A program made the position numbers and the translations under genes. Positions 43,642 through 54,800 of a stretch of 64,000 nt of DNA are shown here, in pieces (positions within the stretch are counted from its first letter, which is position 1; each line of letters opens with the position of its first letter). This DNA is from Pleurostoma richardsiae (lineage: Eukaryota > Ascomycota > Sordariomycetes > Calosphaeriales > Pleurostomataceae), in the NCBI GenBank assembly GCA_030052745.1, contig JANBVO010000002.1, positions 1-64,000 of the forward strand, in the 5' to 3' direction. The notes beneath the pieces are model-generated. The model was not told the DNA's origin, ran no database searches, and was given only the letters and a program-made list of their open reading frames with translations.

Positions 43642-44563
43642 ATGGACGCCCAACCGCAATACGACGATGTACCCGCCGTAGAGGGGCTCGATATGGAATT
43701 CTTCACCCATACTGCGAGCTACATAGCCTATTCTAGCTACGGACACGTACCCTTCGGCTACAGCGAGGCCGACAGCTTGCCAGATCTAGCAACCTTTGCC
43801 CCATGTCCATCAGATTTTAGCACCCAAGCAGAAAAGCATGATGCTTGCTATATATGTGCAAGCGCAAGCCCGAGCTCTAGTGGAGCGAGTATTTCGGACA
43901 ATATCAATAACGTAGAGCTTAATTTCAGCGCAGATCTGGAGGCCTTTCTAGTACCCGGAATCATGAGCGACGATGTTGGAATCTCGCCAGCATTGCAGCC
44001 TCCCGCATCTAGCACCTCGATCGCCAACAATACTTTCTGCTTGTCTCCAAGCTCCCTCTACTCTGCCATGTCGTCACCAGCCGTCAATTATCCCACTGTC
44101 AGCATTCCAAACCCGAGAGCTCCGTGTGCCACCCTGGAAAGTCCCCCCAGGCCTCGTCCAGTCCGGTGTTTGGCACCCGCATCCCCATCTCGACAGCTGA
44201 ATAACGCCAGCACTGAAATAAAACAGAAAAACGCACGAAATATAAAGCCAAGACAACCTCGTCCATGCGATCTGAGGTGCGTCATTCCCCGGCTTTGCTC
44301 AGAGTCGAACTAACTAAATCACCGACAGGAGAGAGATGAGAAAAGTCGAAAAGCCAGAGGTCTGCATCGAGTGTGGTAAAGGGTTTGCTTGGCCGAGGGA
44401 GCTTGATAGGCACTATCAAGTCCACCACAAAAAGCTCGCGGTGGACATAGGTTTATCGGTCGACCGTATCCCGTGCCTGTACCCAAGTTGCGCCTTGGCC
44501 AATAAGACCTTTAGTAGACGGGATCATCTAACCAGACATGAGAAAAGGATGCATGGGCGATGA
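43642..44563 (+). CDS. C2H2 zinc-finger transcription factor
   Basis: Exons 43642-44276 and 44329-44563, giving 289 aa; the intron has a ctaac branch point. A low-complexity Ser/Pro-rich acidic N-terminal part of about 200 residues (possible activation region) is followed by a basic KQKNARNIKPRQPRPC stretch. Two C-terminal C2H2 fingers follow: Cys224/Cys227 with His240/His244-245, and Cys261/Cys266 with His282/His287. Finger 2 (TFSRRDHLTRHEKRMH) contains the RRDHLxRH helix frequent in fungal regulators. The protein stops two residues after the last His. It lies just outside the MFS gene and may be a second regulator of the cluster, or unrelated. Confidence 0.88.
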
Positions 44564-45509
44564 AGGACGGAGCTCCTATGTTTTCGGATCTCTTTTCGTT
44601 TCTTTTATGGTTCTTATTCAGGACATCAATGATAATGTTTGGGGTCTCTTACGAATGGCTTTGTGTTATCTTCAGCGGTATAATCATAACCAATGATGAA
44701 CGTTTAGGTATTTTTTTGTCCCTTCAATACCTGATCGACTCGACACTCGTGAGGACATGGTTTTCCAGCAGCTCTATTACTCTTTTATCAGAGATGTCCC
44801 CATCGCTGAGTTCTGCTGACAACGTTGCTCAATTACCTCTCCGGCAGCACAAATCGCAACCGCAGAGACGAGTATAGCAGATCCCCAAGAAAGAAATTGG
44901 GATTGTGGACAACGAAGAGAGAACATGATGCGCGAGGTCTAGCGGCTCCAGAGCGCTGTCTTGATGTACGCGGAACTCCTCTGCCAACAATCTTTTTTCT
45001 TCTTTTTTATTAATACACCGGCGGGCGATACGCTCTCGGAACCTATACCTAATTCTCATACAGGAAACCGTACAGGAAAGCTGGACCAACACCTGCATAC
45101 TACATAATAGCTACGCCGGACCGTCACTAATATTACGTTTACTTCGCTACTAAAACTAGAACTTCACCTTCCAATCCAGTGCCTAGCAGTTACCTAGTGA
45201 TCGCGTGGCGGCTACTGGCCCGCTATGAACTAGCAGTGTACCGGCAGTGATATCCTTATGGGGATGCGGTCCTCCCGCCCGGTGCCTCCCTTCTTTCACC
45301 CGATCCGCCGGCCGGGTGACGTATATCCTTTGTCCGGGAGGCGGTCCTCGGTGCACGACTTCTTTGTATGGCGACTCCGGTTCGCTTCGGGCCCGCCGCT
45401 CACTAACGGCAATCGAGTATCCATGCTTAGCGGCCCACGACAGCGATTTTCTATCTTGATTATCCTGTGAGTAGTATTAGGTCGCCACTTCATGCTGGGT
45501 GTTTACGTT

Positions 45510-45767
45510 TCAGTCGTACGTGAGGACTCGAGCGTGTGGGACGGCTGAGGGCAGCATATCCGGGTCTGCGAGCCAGTTGACTTGACGGGACTTTGGGTTG
45601 CCCTCCTCGTCGAATGCGATCCATATCCTAATCGAGTTGGTATCCAGGTTAAGAATTGTCACGATGTTGAAGCGAGTTGGGCACTGACGGCTCGAGGAGA
45701 GGACAACTAGAATAGAAACTCTACTCGCGTAGCACTTTGTCCACCTTCGTGGATTACCTTCATCCAA
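45510..45767 (-). pseudogene. Relic of an N-terminal esterase-like (SERAC1-type) domain of a fungal NLR-like gene
   Basis: An 85-codon frame contains a stretch ending LPSAVPHARVLTYD, preceded by TNSIRIWIAFDEEG. This resembles the beginning of the alpha/beta-hydrolase-like domain that heads many fungal NACHT/ankyrin (NLR-like) proteins, where VHGL..W....WL.D.LP...P.ARV.TY.Y is usual. No NACHT motif, ankyrin repeat or continuation with valid splicing follows on this strand, so it appears to be a fragment. Assignment is from memory of the family and needs a search. Confidence 0.45.
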
Positions 45768-46984
45768 AAGCTCCTAACTATGGAGTTCACAGAATTTCAA
45801 AAAGAGAGTACCTCTGCTTCGAGTAAGAAGGAATTTCAGACGGTGTCTGTTGATACTAGAGGAACAGTATCGAAAACCATGGCCATGAAAGCTCCCAGTG
45901 TAAGGGCACATTAGATGAGAACTATTCTGTGGCTGCATTCGTGTACGACCTAGCAGCAGGCTGCAAGATCTGGATTCTTGTCATCCAGCGGGCCAAACCA
46001 TCTCATTTTTCTCCATTCTTTAAAAAGAAGACCAATCCATCCCTAGCGAGTCACATATTTAGCCGCCAAAGTCTCCAGAGTTATCCTTCCACCGTACCGG
46101 CCTTCGGGTTATAGCTAGACGGGGGAAAATTCACAAGTGGGCTGGCCTTCGAATCTATTGTTGGATCGAGAGGGTAGCCTGAGGCTTCTGAGAAGAGTGG
46201 AGGTAAAGCTTACTTTCATGGACAGCGCTGGATCTCGCTTGAGGGTGCTAAGCTTTTGTCGTACCTAAGAAAGCAGACATTTCGTCTCCGTATAGAAAAG
46301 TAAGGCATTGCAAAGGCTCTCCCAGAAACCCTCTCTTTGTCCTCCCTTCCAGATCCCAACCGCCACTTCCAAGGCCTACTGGAACAGGTCCTGAAGAAGC
46401 CGGGTCAGGAAGGGCTAGGGGATACAAGTAGAAGGCTAGGAACCCGTCAATTAAAGTGGAATTCTAGATCATGTAGTTCAATACACAGAGATCGCAATAG
46501 TCCGAGCTAGACAAGGCAACATGTTCTCTCTGGTTGGTAAGGACGACGTTGTCGATCCTTTGTTCAATAGCGAGGCTCCGGCTGATTAGCAGCCGAGACA
46601 TAGCTTGTTAATTCCGTATCACGACATATTTCCACTTCACTCTCAAATCTCCTTGGGTCGATGTGACATTGCCACAGAATGTCCAGAACACCGTGGACTA
46701 TGGTACTGTGACAGTATCTTCTTTCAGCCAATCCTATTGTATCTACTCAACATAGCATTTTGGAAGTACGTCCAGGGAATTGATATGGACTTGGCCAAGA
46801 TAGTGTTTGGTTTTATGCGCTTCTCCTGCTTCCTGATCCGCCATGAGACTGATTTTGGCCGGGTTTCCAGTCCTGAGTTCCGATGATCCCATAGATTCCC
46901 GGCAAGCCGACAATTACGGTTGAGAACTTTTGTCGAGTTCATGTCGCAAATCGTAGAACTTCGCAACAGGAGTGCATCACCTTA

Positions 46985-47366
46985 GTGCACCCACGGCCTC
47001 ATCCGCCGAAGAAGGCCCAACGCCTTCGCCCTTCCACTTTTCAAGAAGCTCACATCCTTCCACATCCACCGGCAATGGAGCACCTATGTCGGCAGACTCT
47101 TTGCACTAGTATTTACTCTATTCGTTATCCTCGGGACTATTCTCAACGGTATGCAGGTCGCGTTAGCGGCTCAAGGCACCCTGGCCTTGGAGCTGCTGCC
47201 TGGGTTTGCGTCCGCGGCGTATAACTTCACCGTTTTTGTCTCAATAATCACAAGAGACTTATTTAATTTCATTCTCGCGTTGCTGGTCTTCGTAGAGACA
47301 AAGGAATTGCTGCGGTCTGGACCAAAAACGATGCGGTGGTGTGAGACCTTGGACTGTTTTCTCTAA
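46985..47366 (+). pseudogene. Relic of a fungal membrane protein C terminus
   Basis: An open frame (no ATG of its own until 47151) runs through a basic segment, an HRQWSTYVGRLFALVF stretch and two or three hydrophobic helices containing LNGMQVALAAQG and FTVFVSI. This resembles the C-terminal tail of a fungal multi-helix family in which W...F...F.WL and MQVGLA are conserved. The upstream part expected for an intact gene is absent or broken (46.6-46.98 kb has only an unrelated frame), so a truncated relic is most likely. Confidence 0.4.
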
Positions 47367-47954
47367 CATGGTTCAGATTCCGTTAAAAGACCAGCGTTTA
47401 TCAGCTACAGTCTTGGACTTAGACCCACGCAGGATGGTAAAAGTAGAGAAATGCAGATTGATTGCCTTAAGTAACAGCTACTGTACAGCAGGAGGATATG
47501 ACCACTATATATACACGCAGCCTCTCCAGCCCCTGGTACTCCTTGTACCAGTACTTGGCTTGTGAGTCTCTGCACCGATATCTCTATGCTGGCTGTGCCA
47601 GCTAGGGCATCCCATGGATATTTTCAGCACAGGAGAACGCGCAGTTGCACTTATCACGCGGGCGATATGGAGCAGTTCCTACTGTGCGCAATCGCTATCC
47701 ACCTAGAGAGTCCACTCTCAGGTACAGGGGATTATCGGTGAATAGGAGTTTCAAGCTCGTCCTGCAGGCCTTGAAGCATCAACCTTCCACAACGCCAACA
47801 TTTTTGAGCCCGTCACTATGAAACATATTGGACCGTACCAGCTGCCCTAGGGCGACTCATCACTGCATACATCAGGTTGAACAGACGCCTATTTTCTCCG
47901 GGGAGAGACAGCATAATTTGTCATCAGAGGAGTCGAGTCAGTCGCGATGTGTAC

Positions 47955-49028
47955 CTATGCCCGTCTCCGGCCAAATCGCCCTCGCTCTGCGCCTGTGTCT
48001 CTGCCACCCTCGAAACTTGTAGCGTTCCTGTTCCCGTTCCCATGCTTGCCCTTCCTACCCTTCCTCCTACCAGCGGTGCCCGTTGTTGTGGCGACGCTCG
48101 AAGCTGACGTGCTATCTGCCGAGGTGGCCGCAGAATTGCTAACAGGATCAGCGGCCAAAATCGCCTCGGCCACCTTTTGAGCCTGTTCAGCGCTAGTAGC
48201 TGCCGACGCAAGTCCAGATTCTGCCGCCCCAAGGTCCTTTTGATTCTGTTCCACTTGTGCTGCAATGGCGTCCTTTTCTTCCGCAGTGTCGATGTCCTCG
48301 GGAACGTTCACAGCAGGTGTGATGTCGGTCTGTTGGACGGCGAAGCAGCCCCCAAAATTTGCAGCGTTCACACAGCGAACAGTACAGACGTTGCCAGTTG
48401 AGCCTACGCCGGATTGTTTCAGTCAGAGACACCACATGAAGAAACAAGAGAAGGTTCAAATCACTAACCTCCTATACATGTCAGATTAGAGGGCATGGTT
48501 ACCGTCAGTGTTAGGTCGCCTGCCCCGAACTGAGAACTATCTTGAGAGGCTGTAAGGGGAGTCTGGCCTGAAATGCCGAGGGCGTTGCTGGTCGGGTCCA
48601 TGTCGCATTGAAAAGGGCCAGTCCCGTTGGCATTTCGTTGGCTGATGGTCACAGTGACATTGCTACCCTTGGTGACCGTAGTGAGGTTGCCTGTAGCTAA
48701 GAGCTCCTCCGTGACCCCCGAGATACTGATATCCCCGTCGAGAAGCGTTCTCCCGCACTCGTTCACGACGTTGGCTAGGATCTCGTCCGGCGAGATGTAA
48801 TTTGCGTCCAGAACGTTGTTGACATCAACTGTGGTGGACCTATCAGAATATTTGCCTCGATTGTGCTCCCTCACGGATGAGGGACGGAAGGCTCGAACTC
48901 CACTTACCCTGCATGCCATAACTGGTTTTCAAGTTGCCTTTCGCACTGATTATAACCCCCTGGGCGTGAACGACCGTTACGACCCTAAGTATAGCCAAAA
49001 CCACAACGGTCCACGTAAACGAAGGCAT
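47955..49028 (-). CDS. Secreted Egh16-like (GEgh16/Mas-type) protein A with basic C-terminal tail
   Basis: Exons 49028-48908, 48828-48469 and 48403-47955, giving 309 aa. Signal peptide WTVVVLAILRVVTVVHA. The mature part has the family order: GVIISAKG near the N terminus, NVVNECGRTLL, DGDISISGVTEELLATGNLTTV, VTVTISQRNANGTGPFQCDMD, and the closing cysteine motif NVCTVRC...FGGCFAVQQTD. These match Egh16-like proteins first seen in powdery mildew and in Magnaporthe as Mas proteins made in appressoria; function unproven, extracellular. Beyond the core it carries about 100 extra residues: a charged Ala/Glu/Gln-rich helix-prone part, an Ala/Ser/Thr linker and a very basic GRRKGRKGKHGNGNRN tail. Divergent from paralog B. 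Confidence 0.9.
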
Positions 49029-50780
49029 CGTGCCCCGTCTTAAAGAATGAGAAGCAAAAAAGCAAGAAGGGTACCGTATCAATACAAGAATGGAATGGAC
49101 TAACAGCTAAGAAGAAGAATTGAGCTCACCTTGATTGACTGCAAAGATTATATAGGTAAGAATCGTACTGAGCAGGCCAGAGATTCTTCAGCAAGGGTAC
49201 ATGATTTGCCCTAGGATGAAAGTCGATCCCGTCACCTAGCCCGGCGGCGATCTCCAGTCTACCCACATCATCCCAGCGACGATCCCTTGTAACCGCCGCT
49301 GTTTTGATCCCGTCTCGAAGTCGACGTGAATCGGATGCTGTCAATTACGTATGCGCTCATGCTGCTTCTATGCGAGATCTTCGGGTTCCCGATTCTGGCT
49401 CTAAGTTCGGGCGTTGGTCGAGATACATCCGATAGATCCCGAAAGATGCTGGGGAAGCAGCCCTCATACCGAGACGGGGCATCACCCCTGCAACCCCTTC
49501 CTCCCTCAGCCAACGGGAATCACACGATGAGTGAGATAAACGCCCTCTGCAGTGGCTTCGTGGCTCATCGACGTGGGACGAAATATACATCATGCTATGA
49601 CACTGGACGGCACCTTTCTCACCCCTTACGGGGACCAGTCGGCTCATCTTGCCCTGTAGAAACAAGACGTTACGGCGCATTACGATCTTATACTCCTGTT
49701 CTCCACATACCGACGCCCCCACCCGCCCCCGTTCCCTGATCACCCCGGGAACTCAGAATCACTTCTCGGACTCGGTATCTCGGACCTATTGGGAGATGCT
49801 CGCAGTATATGGGCGTGTTTTCGCATGTCATGATATCTTGTGCGCAAGAAGAGTCGATGCAGCCCCCTATCAGGCAACGCCCCAATCCAACTGCGCTGAG
49901 GCATCAGCTGCCAATGCTGGGTAGGGAGCATCGGCTCGCCTCTACGCCAGATAAGATGAAGCCTTCCCATCGCATACTTCGCCAAAAAGTAACATCTTTG
50001 AAGTGAAATGTGATAAGATGGACTAGTTCACCCCTGAACCCACCCGTACATCCGTCCCTGGGCAGGTTCGCGGCTATACGGGCTTGGCCATGTTTCTAAG
50101 TAGCGTGATGTTTGTCAACTTCAGGAGACAGGGGTTCTCGGTAGTTGCCGGAGAATACTCCAACAGCCATTTTGACGTGCATTTGCTTTGCCCCTGCTAA
50201 GTGGCAATCTAATGTTGGCTCCTTGGTGTTTTACCGTCTCACACAAGAAGGACAAGACAGCGGCAATATAAGGCCATTCTTTGTGTTTTCTTTATAGTGT
50301 CGACCCATAGAGCCCCTGGGGGGTGGATACATGCTAAGAGTCGAGATAGGGGATCTTTGTGAGTAGATACTCGGGCTTCCGGTGAGAGCTATTGCAAATG
50401 TGATGAAACTTCATCGAACGGTCTGCCCGTAGCATGACGACAACTGAATAGGATCATCGTGAGGGGCCAAACCAGCTCATCGTTTGACAACCTGCTACCC
50501 TCATTCTTCCTCACCATTCAGACAGGACGACGCTAGCGGGGCAGTCTCAAGTCTAGAAAAGAACGTAGTAACGATATACACTGTCAAAGATATTTGGGGC
50601 GTCGTAGTGCTTGCCAACAACCACCACCAACTATTCATATATTGGATCGCGATCCTGCATCGCTCGGGTGTCCTGTGAGAGCAAGCTACTGTTATTTGTA
50701 TCATTTTTAGTTCATTCGTTTTCTGCTCTTTCTCTTCTTTCTCTTCCTTCCCTCGTCAGTGCGGTGCACTTTCTTCCTCC
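49029..50780. promoter_or_regulatory. Shared divergent region between the two Egh16-like genes
   Basis: 1.75 kb between two divergent starts. A CT-rich tract directly upstream of 50781 (50715-50778) is a typical fungal core-promoter feature. Longer frames here (49326-49743) have no family resemblance. Confidence 0.5.
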
Positions 50781-51713
50781 ATGGCCATCATGCACACTTG
50801 GATATCGTCACTGGTGGCACTCTTCGCATCGGCGCAGGCTCACAGCGTCATCATTGACGCTCAGGGAGAAGCAGGCTCGCCATCCTCGGTGGGGTTCCAA
50901 GGCAAGCCAAGGCGATCTCGAATAGTTGTAGGAGATCGACAAGCTCACTCTCTCTAGTTGATAGCTCCATTGCACGGAATTGCACCCTCATCAGCCCCTG
51001 CCAGCAGGATACTACCATCATTCGAGATGCCGAGATCAACTCCAATGTGACAGGCCAGTGTGGACGTACGGAGCTGGACGGGAATATCGACGTCAGCGCC
51101 AACACAGAGAGCGCAATCACAGCCGGTCAAGTGACACAGGTCAAAGCAGCTACCACTTTGACCATCACCGTGCACCAGGTAAACCAGGATGGTAAGCAGC
51201 GAAATAGTGTTTGTTTCTTGCTGCGGCCTTGTCAGAGTCCGCACAGCCTCCTCCAGGGACTCCTGTCTTGGCCAAGAAGTTCATCGTGGAGAATTTCAGC
51301 TGCAAAAGTGCTAACGACGGCTCTGAGTAGGCGCCGGGCCATACTTTTGTGATTTGTACTCGTCTGATTCCAGTACCGACAGTGAAGACCTCACTGTCAC
51401 CAACAATGTACCAGGCTCAAACGGCTTGTCACAGGCCAAGGCTTCGGAATTCAATGTCACGGTTCAGATGCCTGCCAGTTTTAACTGTACTGGAGGTGCG
51501 TCACCGGCGATTATTCACTATCTGTACATCCCAGCTGACTTGAGGTTGAGGTTCGACTGAAAACGTTTGCATTGTTCGCTGTCGAAATAATGCTCTTGCA
51601 GGCCCGTTTGGAGGTACGTGCCTTCACCACTCTGCTTTGCGGGAAGCTTCTGAAAACCCTCAAGTCTGACAATCATCGCAGGCTGCTTCGCCGTCCAGCA
51701 AATAGCCGGGTAA
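50781..51713 (+). CDS. Secreted Egh16-like (GEgh16/Mas-type) protein B, with a GC-AG intron
   Basis: Exons 50781-50901, 50958-51191, 51331-51495, 51551-51613 and 51682-51713, giving 204 aa. Signal peptide WISSLVALFASAQA, then HSVIIDAQGEAG and SSVGFQ. The first intron starts with G|gcaagc, a GC donor. It is supported because the join gives FQVDSSIARNC, because exon 1 is exactly 121 nt as in paralog A, and because no GT donor keeps the frame. Core motifs: CGRTELDGNIDV, VNQDGAGPYFCDL, FNCTGGSTENVCIVRC and NNALAGPFGGCFAVQQ. The stop comes two residues after IAG begins, so the long tail of paralog A is missing. Extracellular; implicated by family in host-surface interaction, function unproven. Four introns against two in A, the last two exons being only 63 and 32 nt. 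Confidence 0.88.
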
Positions 51714-52574
51714 CAGAGCCAATCATCGAATCGGAAGATGGAACGGTTGGGCGAGGCGTTACAGTATTTCTTAAGGTGGTATCGAATACCGCAACAAGCA
51801 CTTCTGAGGGCATCGATGCAGTCTCTTGATGGGACAAGTGTGTATATATGTAGTCACAATGGTTTGATGAAAGCAGCTCCCGGCATTATGGGACGGCCAT
51901 CGTATGCCGGGTCGTATCAACCTTCCATGTCGTGGGTGATTTCCCACGTTCCATCGCCTTACAAGATGCACAGGAATCGACCCAAAAGAGAAGAGTGTGT
52001 ATCCTCTAGAGAGAAACGCAACCCTGAGCCCTCTGGCGAGGTTCCACTTTTGCTAACAACGACGCCGCAGCTCATATGCCGGCGTAATGCCGCGATAAGT
52101 GGTAATATCCTCTAAGCCACACGGCCCGGAGCTCTACGTATGCCGGCCTTCGATTCTAGTCCTCGTTGCATAAGTGCCATCTCTGCCCTCGTCTAAGACT
52201 CCTCTCCAGGAACCATAGCGGAGTCCGGCGTGGCTGCACTGGCCTCTTGTAAATTGTCTTCCATCTCCTCGCCTACTCCCGTTCGTATAACTTTCAACTG
52301 ACCTTAATGACAAGATTTGATTCGGCCGCGGCTCTCGGGCAACTGAGTGCTACTCTGTCACGGCTAACCCAGCGCACAAGTCCCTCACCGCAGGCATCCT
52401 CTGGAGGGACACACGCCTAGCTATATAGAACACTTGTCAGCATAAAGCCGCGTAGCTAGAAGTTTCACGAAGTTTTCACGAGATCAAAACAGGCCATCAT
52501 CCTCTCATTGCAGGGCGAACAGTCGTTAATTGGGTATCTTGAGCAAATAAACTCGAGTACGGTGTCATGGAGTC
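51714..52574. other. Intergenic, no gene seen
   Basis: 3' regions of two convergent genes. The plus-strand frame at 51738-52115 has no family resemblance. Confidence 0.55.
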
Positions 52575-54800
52575 TCACTCATACTGGGAAAGCAAAGTCG
52601 TGTTCTCCTTTGGCTTGCCCCTGGGCCTCTTGTTCGTCGATACAGGCGCGGCCTCTGTCGCGATCCCGCCCTCTACTTCTGTGTCAACCAGCCTGCACTG
52701 GGAACACCGCCAGTTCACGAATGGCTTCGCTGTGCTGCCACAGGTCACGCAATGGGTTCCGCATAGGAACCGATCACAACGGGCAACCTTGCACGTGGGG
52801 TTCCAGCCGCAGTCCTGGCCGAGATGATTCCCTCCACAGCGGCATCTTCGTAGCTTGCACTGTTTCCCGCTGTGGCCCCTCATGCCGCACATGCAGCACC
52901 GCGCGCGGCAGCTCATGGCGTTGCGGTGCTGGAAGGAGCCTGTAGGGCGCGTGTTCCCACATGGTCGGCTGCAGACAACCCGGCACGCGGCGGCGACGTG
53001 GAAAGTTGGGAATGGCGTGCATTTGCAGCGGTTCTGACGCGCTACTGAACACTTTGGTGCCTGGTGGGGCTGCTGGTGATGGCCGGCGCCCTTGGTCCTC
53101 TCGGCCTCCAGCACGGAGTAGTGATACGGAATCTGGCGTGGCTCGAGAGATGGGCTGGGGGCTCCGCAATGCCCGCAAGGTAAGGCGCATCGCTCGGTGT
53201 CGTGGAGGAGGCTACAGCAGTTCGCACAGGGAACGACGTCGCGCCCTATGACAATCTGAAGTACACGACCGGCCTGGGACCGACTTACCTCGCGAGACTC
53301 CAGCGCCGCCGCAAGCGAGTCGTAGTCGATGGTTCTACCTGCAGGCGATGGGTATAACTGGAGAAACTCCCGAAAGTCACCCCAGCCAACTTGACGCGAA
53401 GGCGGTTCGTAATGAAGGCGACTGTTGCAGCCGCGCCTCGAGACCCTCGGAATCGACGAAGCGGCCACTGAAACGCGCCGCTCGTCAGGTGGGTCAACCG
53501 TACAGTTCCAGTCAAACATCTCGGCGACCCGCGTCCGACTCAGACTCCTTCGGCGACTGCGGCGATCCAGGACGGAGACGGTCATGCGGGGAACTGCTAG
53601 CTGGAGCCCCAAGGTGTATTTCAGGCTTCCCGGGAGGGCGGCATAAGCGAACAGTCCCGGAGGCGGTTCGCTTGTAGCTCTCCGCCGATACCGCCTCCCT
53701 TCTCGGCCAGTTCGCCCATCGCCAACCCAGCGAGAAGTGGACCAAATGCCGTCTCGATCGAGGCCGCGTCCTGCCCTCCCGCTGGCCAAGTCGAATTGAT
53801 AGAGTTGGGTTTGCACCACCAGCTTTACCCTATCGCGGCAGGACCACGACGGCAGGAGCATGAAGCGAAGTGGGGACCCATCCTCCGGCCAGGCTGACAC
53901 GGGCCCGTGGCAGAGGCGGATCTTCTTGGATTTTGTCGTCTGTCCCAAGTCAGCTGTGAGTGGATGTCGGAGGGCCGGCAGGAAAGCTCCGCCATCAAAG
54001 AGGAGGTTGTCATGGGCGGCTTGGGCGTGCCGGTGGAGGGATTGCAGATGCGCTGAGTCCCCCGTGCGCCACACCTTCCCCTCGTCCCGCTGAAAGGCAT
54101 GCACAGAAGATTTATACTCAGCAACAGCCCGGGCGCGTGAGCCAGCACGGGCAAGGGAACGGCCTCTGGGAACTGTCAACTCAGGGGATGGCGGCGGCGG
54201 CGAACTGCTTGCAGAGTCGACGTCGGGCGATACAGTAGGCACAGTAGGAGAAGTCTGCAGAGGCGGCCTCGCTGTCTGTAACCATAGACGTAGCGAAGCG
54301 TCGTCCTTCTCAAGATAGTGTCGTTGGACTAGATCCAGCACTATGTCTCCGATAGTGGCCGGCGCTTCTCGGGGCCCATCGGTCACCTGAAGGCCATGGT
54401 AGCGAGCAAGATTTCGAGGTAGCATGGACGGACCAAAGGAAGCATCTAAAGATGAATTTGATGAAAGACGCTCGTTGACGCTCGCGGTGATGAGCATTTT
54501 CCGAAGTAGTTGCAGGTCTGAGCCGAGGGTCTTGTCGTGTGACTTTAAATCACTGAAGGTCGGCGGCTGTTCGCCGTGGGAGCTGTAGAGGCGGGGGGAG
54601 ATGCGGCTTGGGAACATGTACTCTTCCATGATACGCTGCACGAGGACATCACGGGCGCCGAGGCGACAGTGCTCATACCGGCCAAACGGGAGGTCTGGAA
54701 GGTCGAGGGGATACTGGCGGACTTCATTGTTCGCTTCAGAAGGCCCAGGGGTTTTTCGTTTCGTGACCTCGGTGTGACTTGTTCTGCTGGCACTCTCCAT
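52575..54800 (-). CDS. Zinc-knuckle (CCHC) cysteine-rich protein
   Basis: Intronless, 741 aa from ATG 54800. The N-terminal two thirds is disordered-looking with Ser/Pro and Arg-rich parts (PPPPSPELTVPRGRS) and a middle globular stretch (GLFAYAALPGSLKYTLGLQL). The last third is rich in Cys and His: CANCCSLLHDTERCALPCGHCG, then CMCGMRGHSGKQC, a perfect CX2CX4HX4C zinc knuckle counted from the preceding Cys, then CRCGGNHLGQDC, CDRFLCGTHCVTCG and CSQCRL. Such a layout suggests nucleic-acid binding, probably RNA. No gag or reverse transcriptase features are present, so it does not look like a retroelement. It resembles uncharacterised fungal proteins; I do not know its function. High GC content differs from the accessory region on its left. 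Confidence 0.8.
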   Translation of the reverse strand: MESASRTSHTEVTKRKTPGPSEANNEVRQYPLDLPDLPFGRYEHCRLGARDVLVQRIMEEYMFPSRISPRLYSSHGEQPPTFSDLKSHDKTLGSDLQLLRKMLITASVNERLSSNSSLDASFGPSMLPRNLARYHGLQVTDGPREAPATIGDIVLDLVQRHYLEKDDASLRLWLQTARPPLQTSPTVPTVSPDVDSASSSPPPPSPELTVPRGRSLARAGSRARAVAEYKSSVHAFQRDEGKVWRTGDSAHLQSLHRHAQAAHDNLLFDGGAFLPALRHPLTADLGQTTKSKKIRLCHGPVSAWPEDGSPLRFMLLPSWSCRDRVKLVVQTQLYQFDLASGRAGRGLDRDGIWSTSRWVGDGRTGREGRRYRRRATSEPPPGLFAYAALPGSLKYTLGLQLAVPRMTVSVLDRRSRRRSLSRTRVAEMFDWNCTVDPPDERRVSVAASSIPRVSRRGCNSRLHYEPPSRQVGWGDFREFLQLYPSPAGRTIDYDSLAAALESREVSRSQAGRVLQIVIGRDVVPCANCCSLLHDTERCALPCGHCGAPSPSLEPRQIPYHYSVLEAERTKGAGHHQQPHQAPKCSVARQNRCKCTPFPTFHVAAACRVVCSRPCGNTRPTGSFQHRNAMSCRARCCMCGMRGHSGKQCKLRRCRCGGNHLGQDCGWNPTCKVARCDRFLCGTHCVTCGSTAKPFVNWRCSQCRLVDTEVEGGIATEAAPVSTNKRPRGKPKENTTLLSQYE

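Larger units (their letters stand above)
44564..47954. other. Gene-poor degenerate region
   Basis: 3.4 kb without an intact gene, apart from the two relics listed separately. Around 45250-45360 a gcggtcctc...cggtgc...cttcttt pattern occurs twice. The density of stops and absence of splice-consistent frames suggest decayed sequence. Confidence 0.55.

Noticed and set aside
51601-51613. A 12-nt microexon (GCCCGTTTGGAG) in Egh16-like gene B
   Set aside because: A longer exon from 51551 with a good branch point restores the conserved VC.VRC...NNALAGPFGG segment, so the microexon is not needed.
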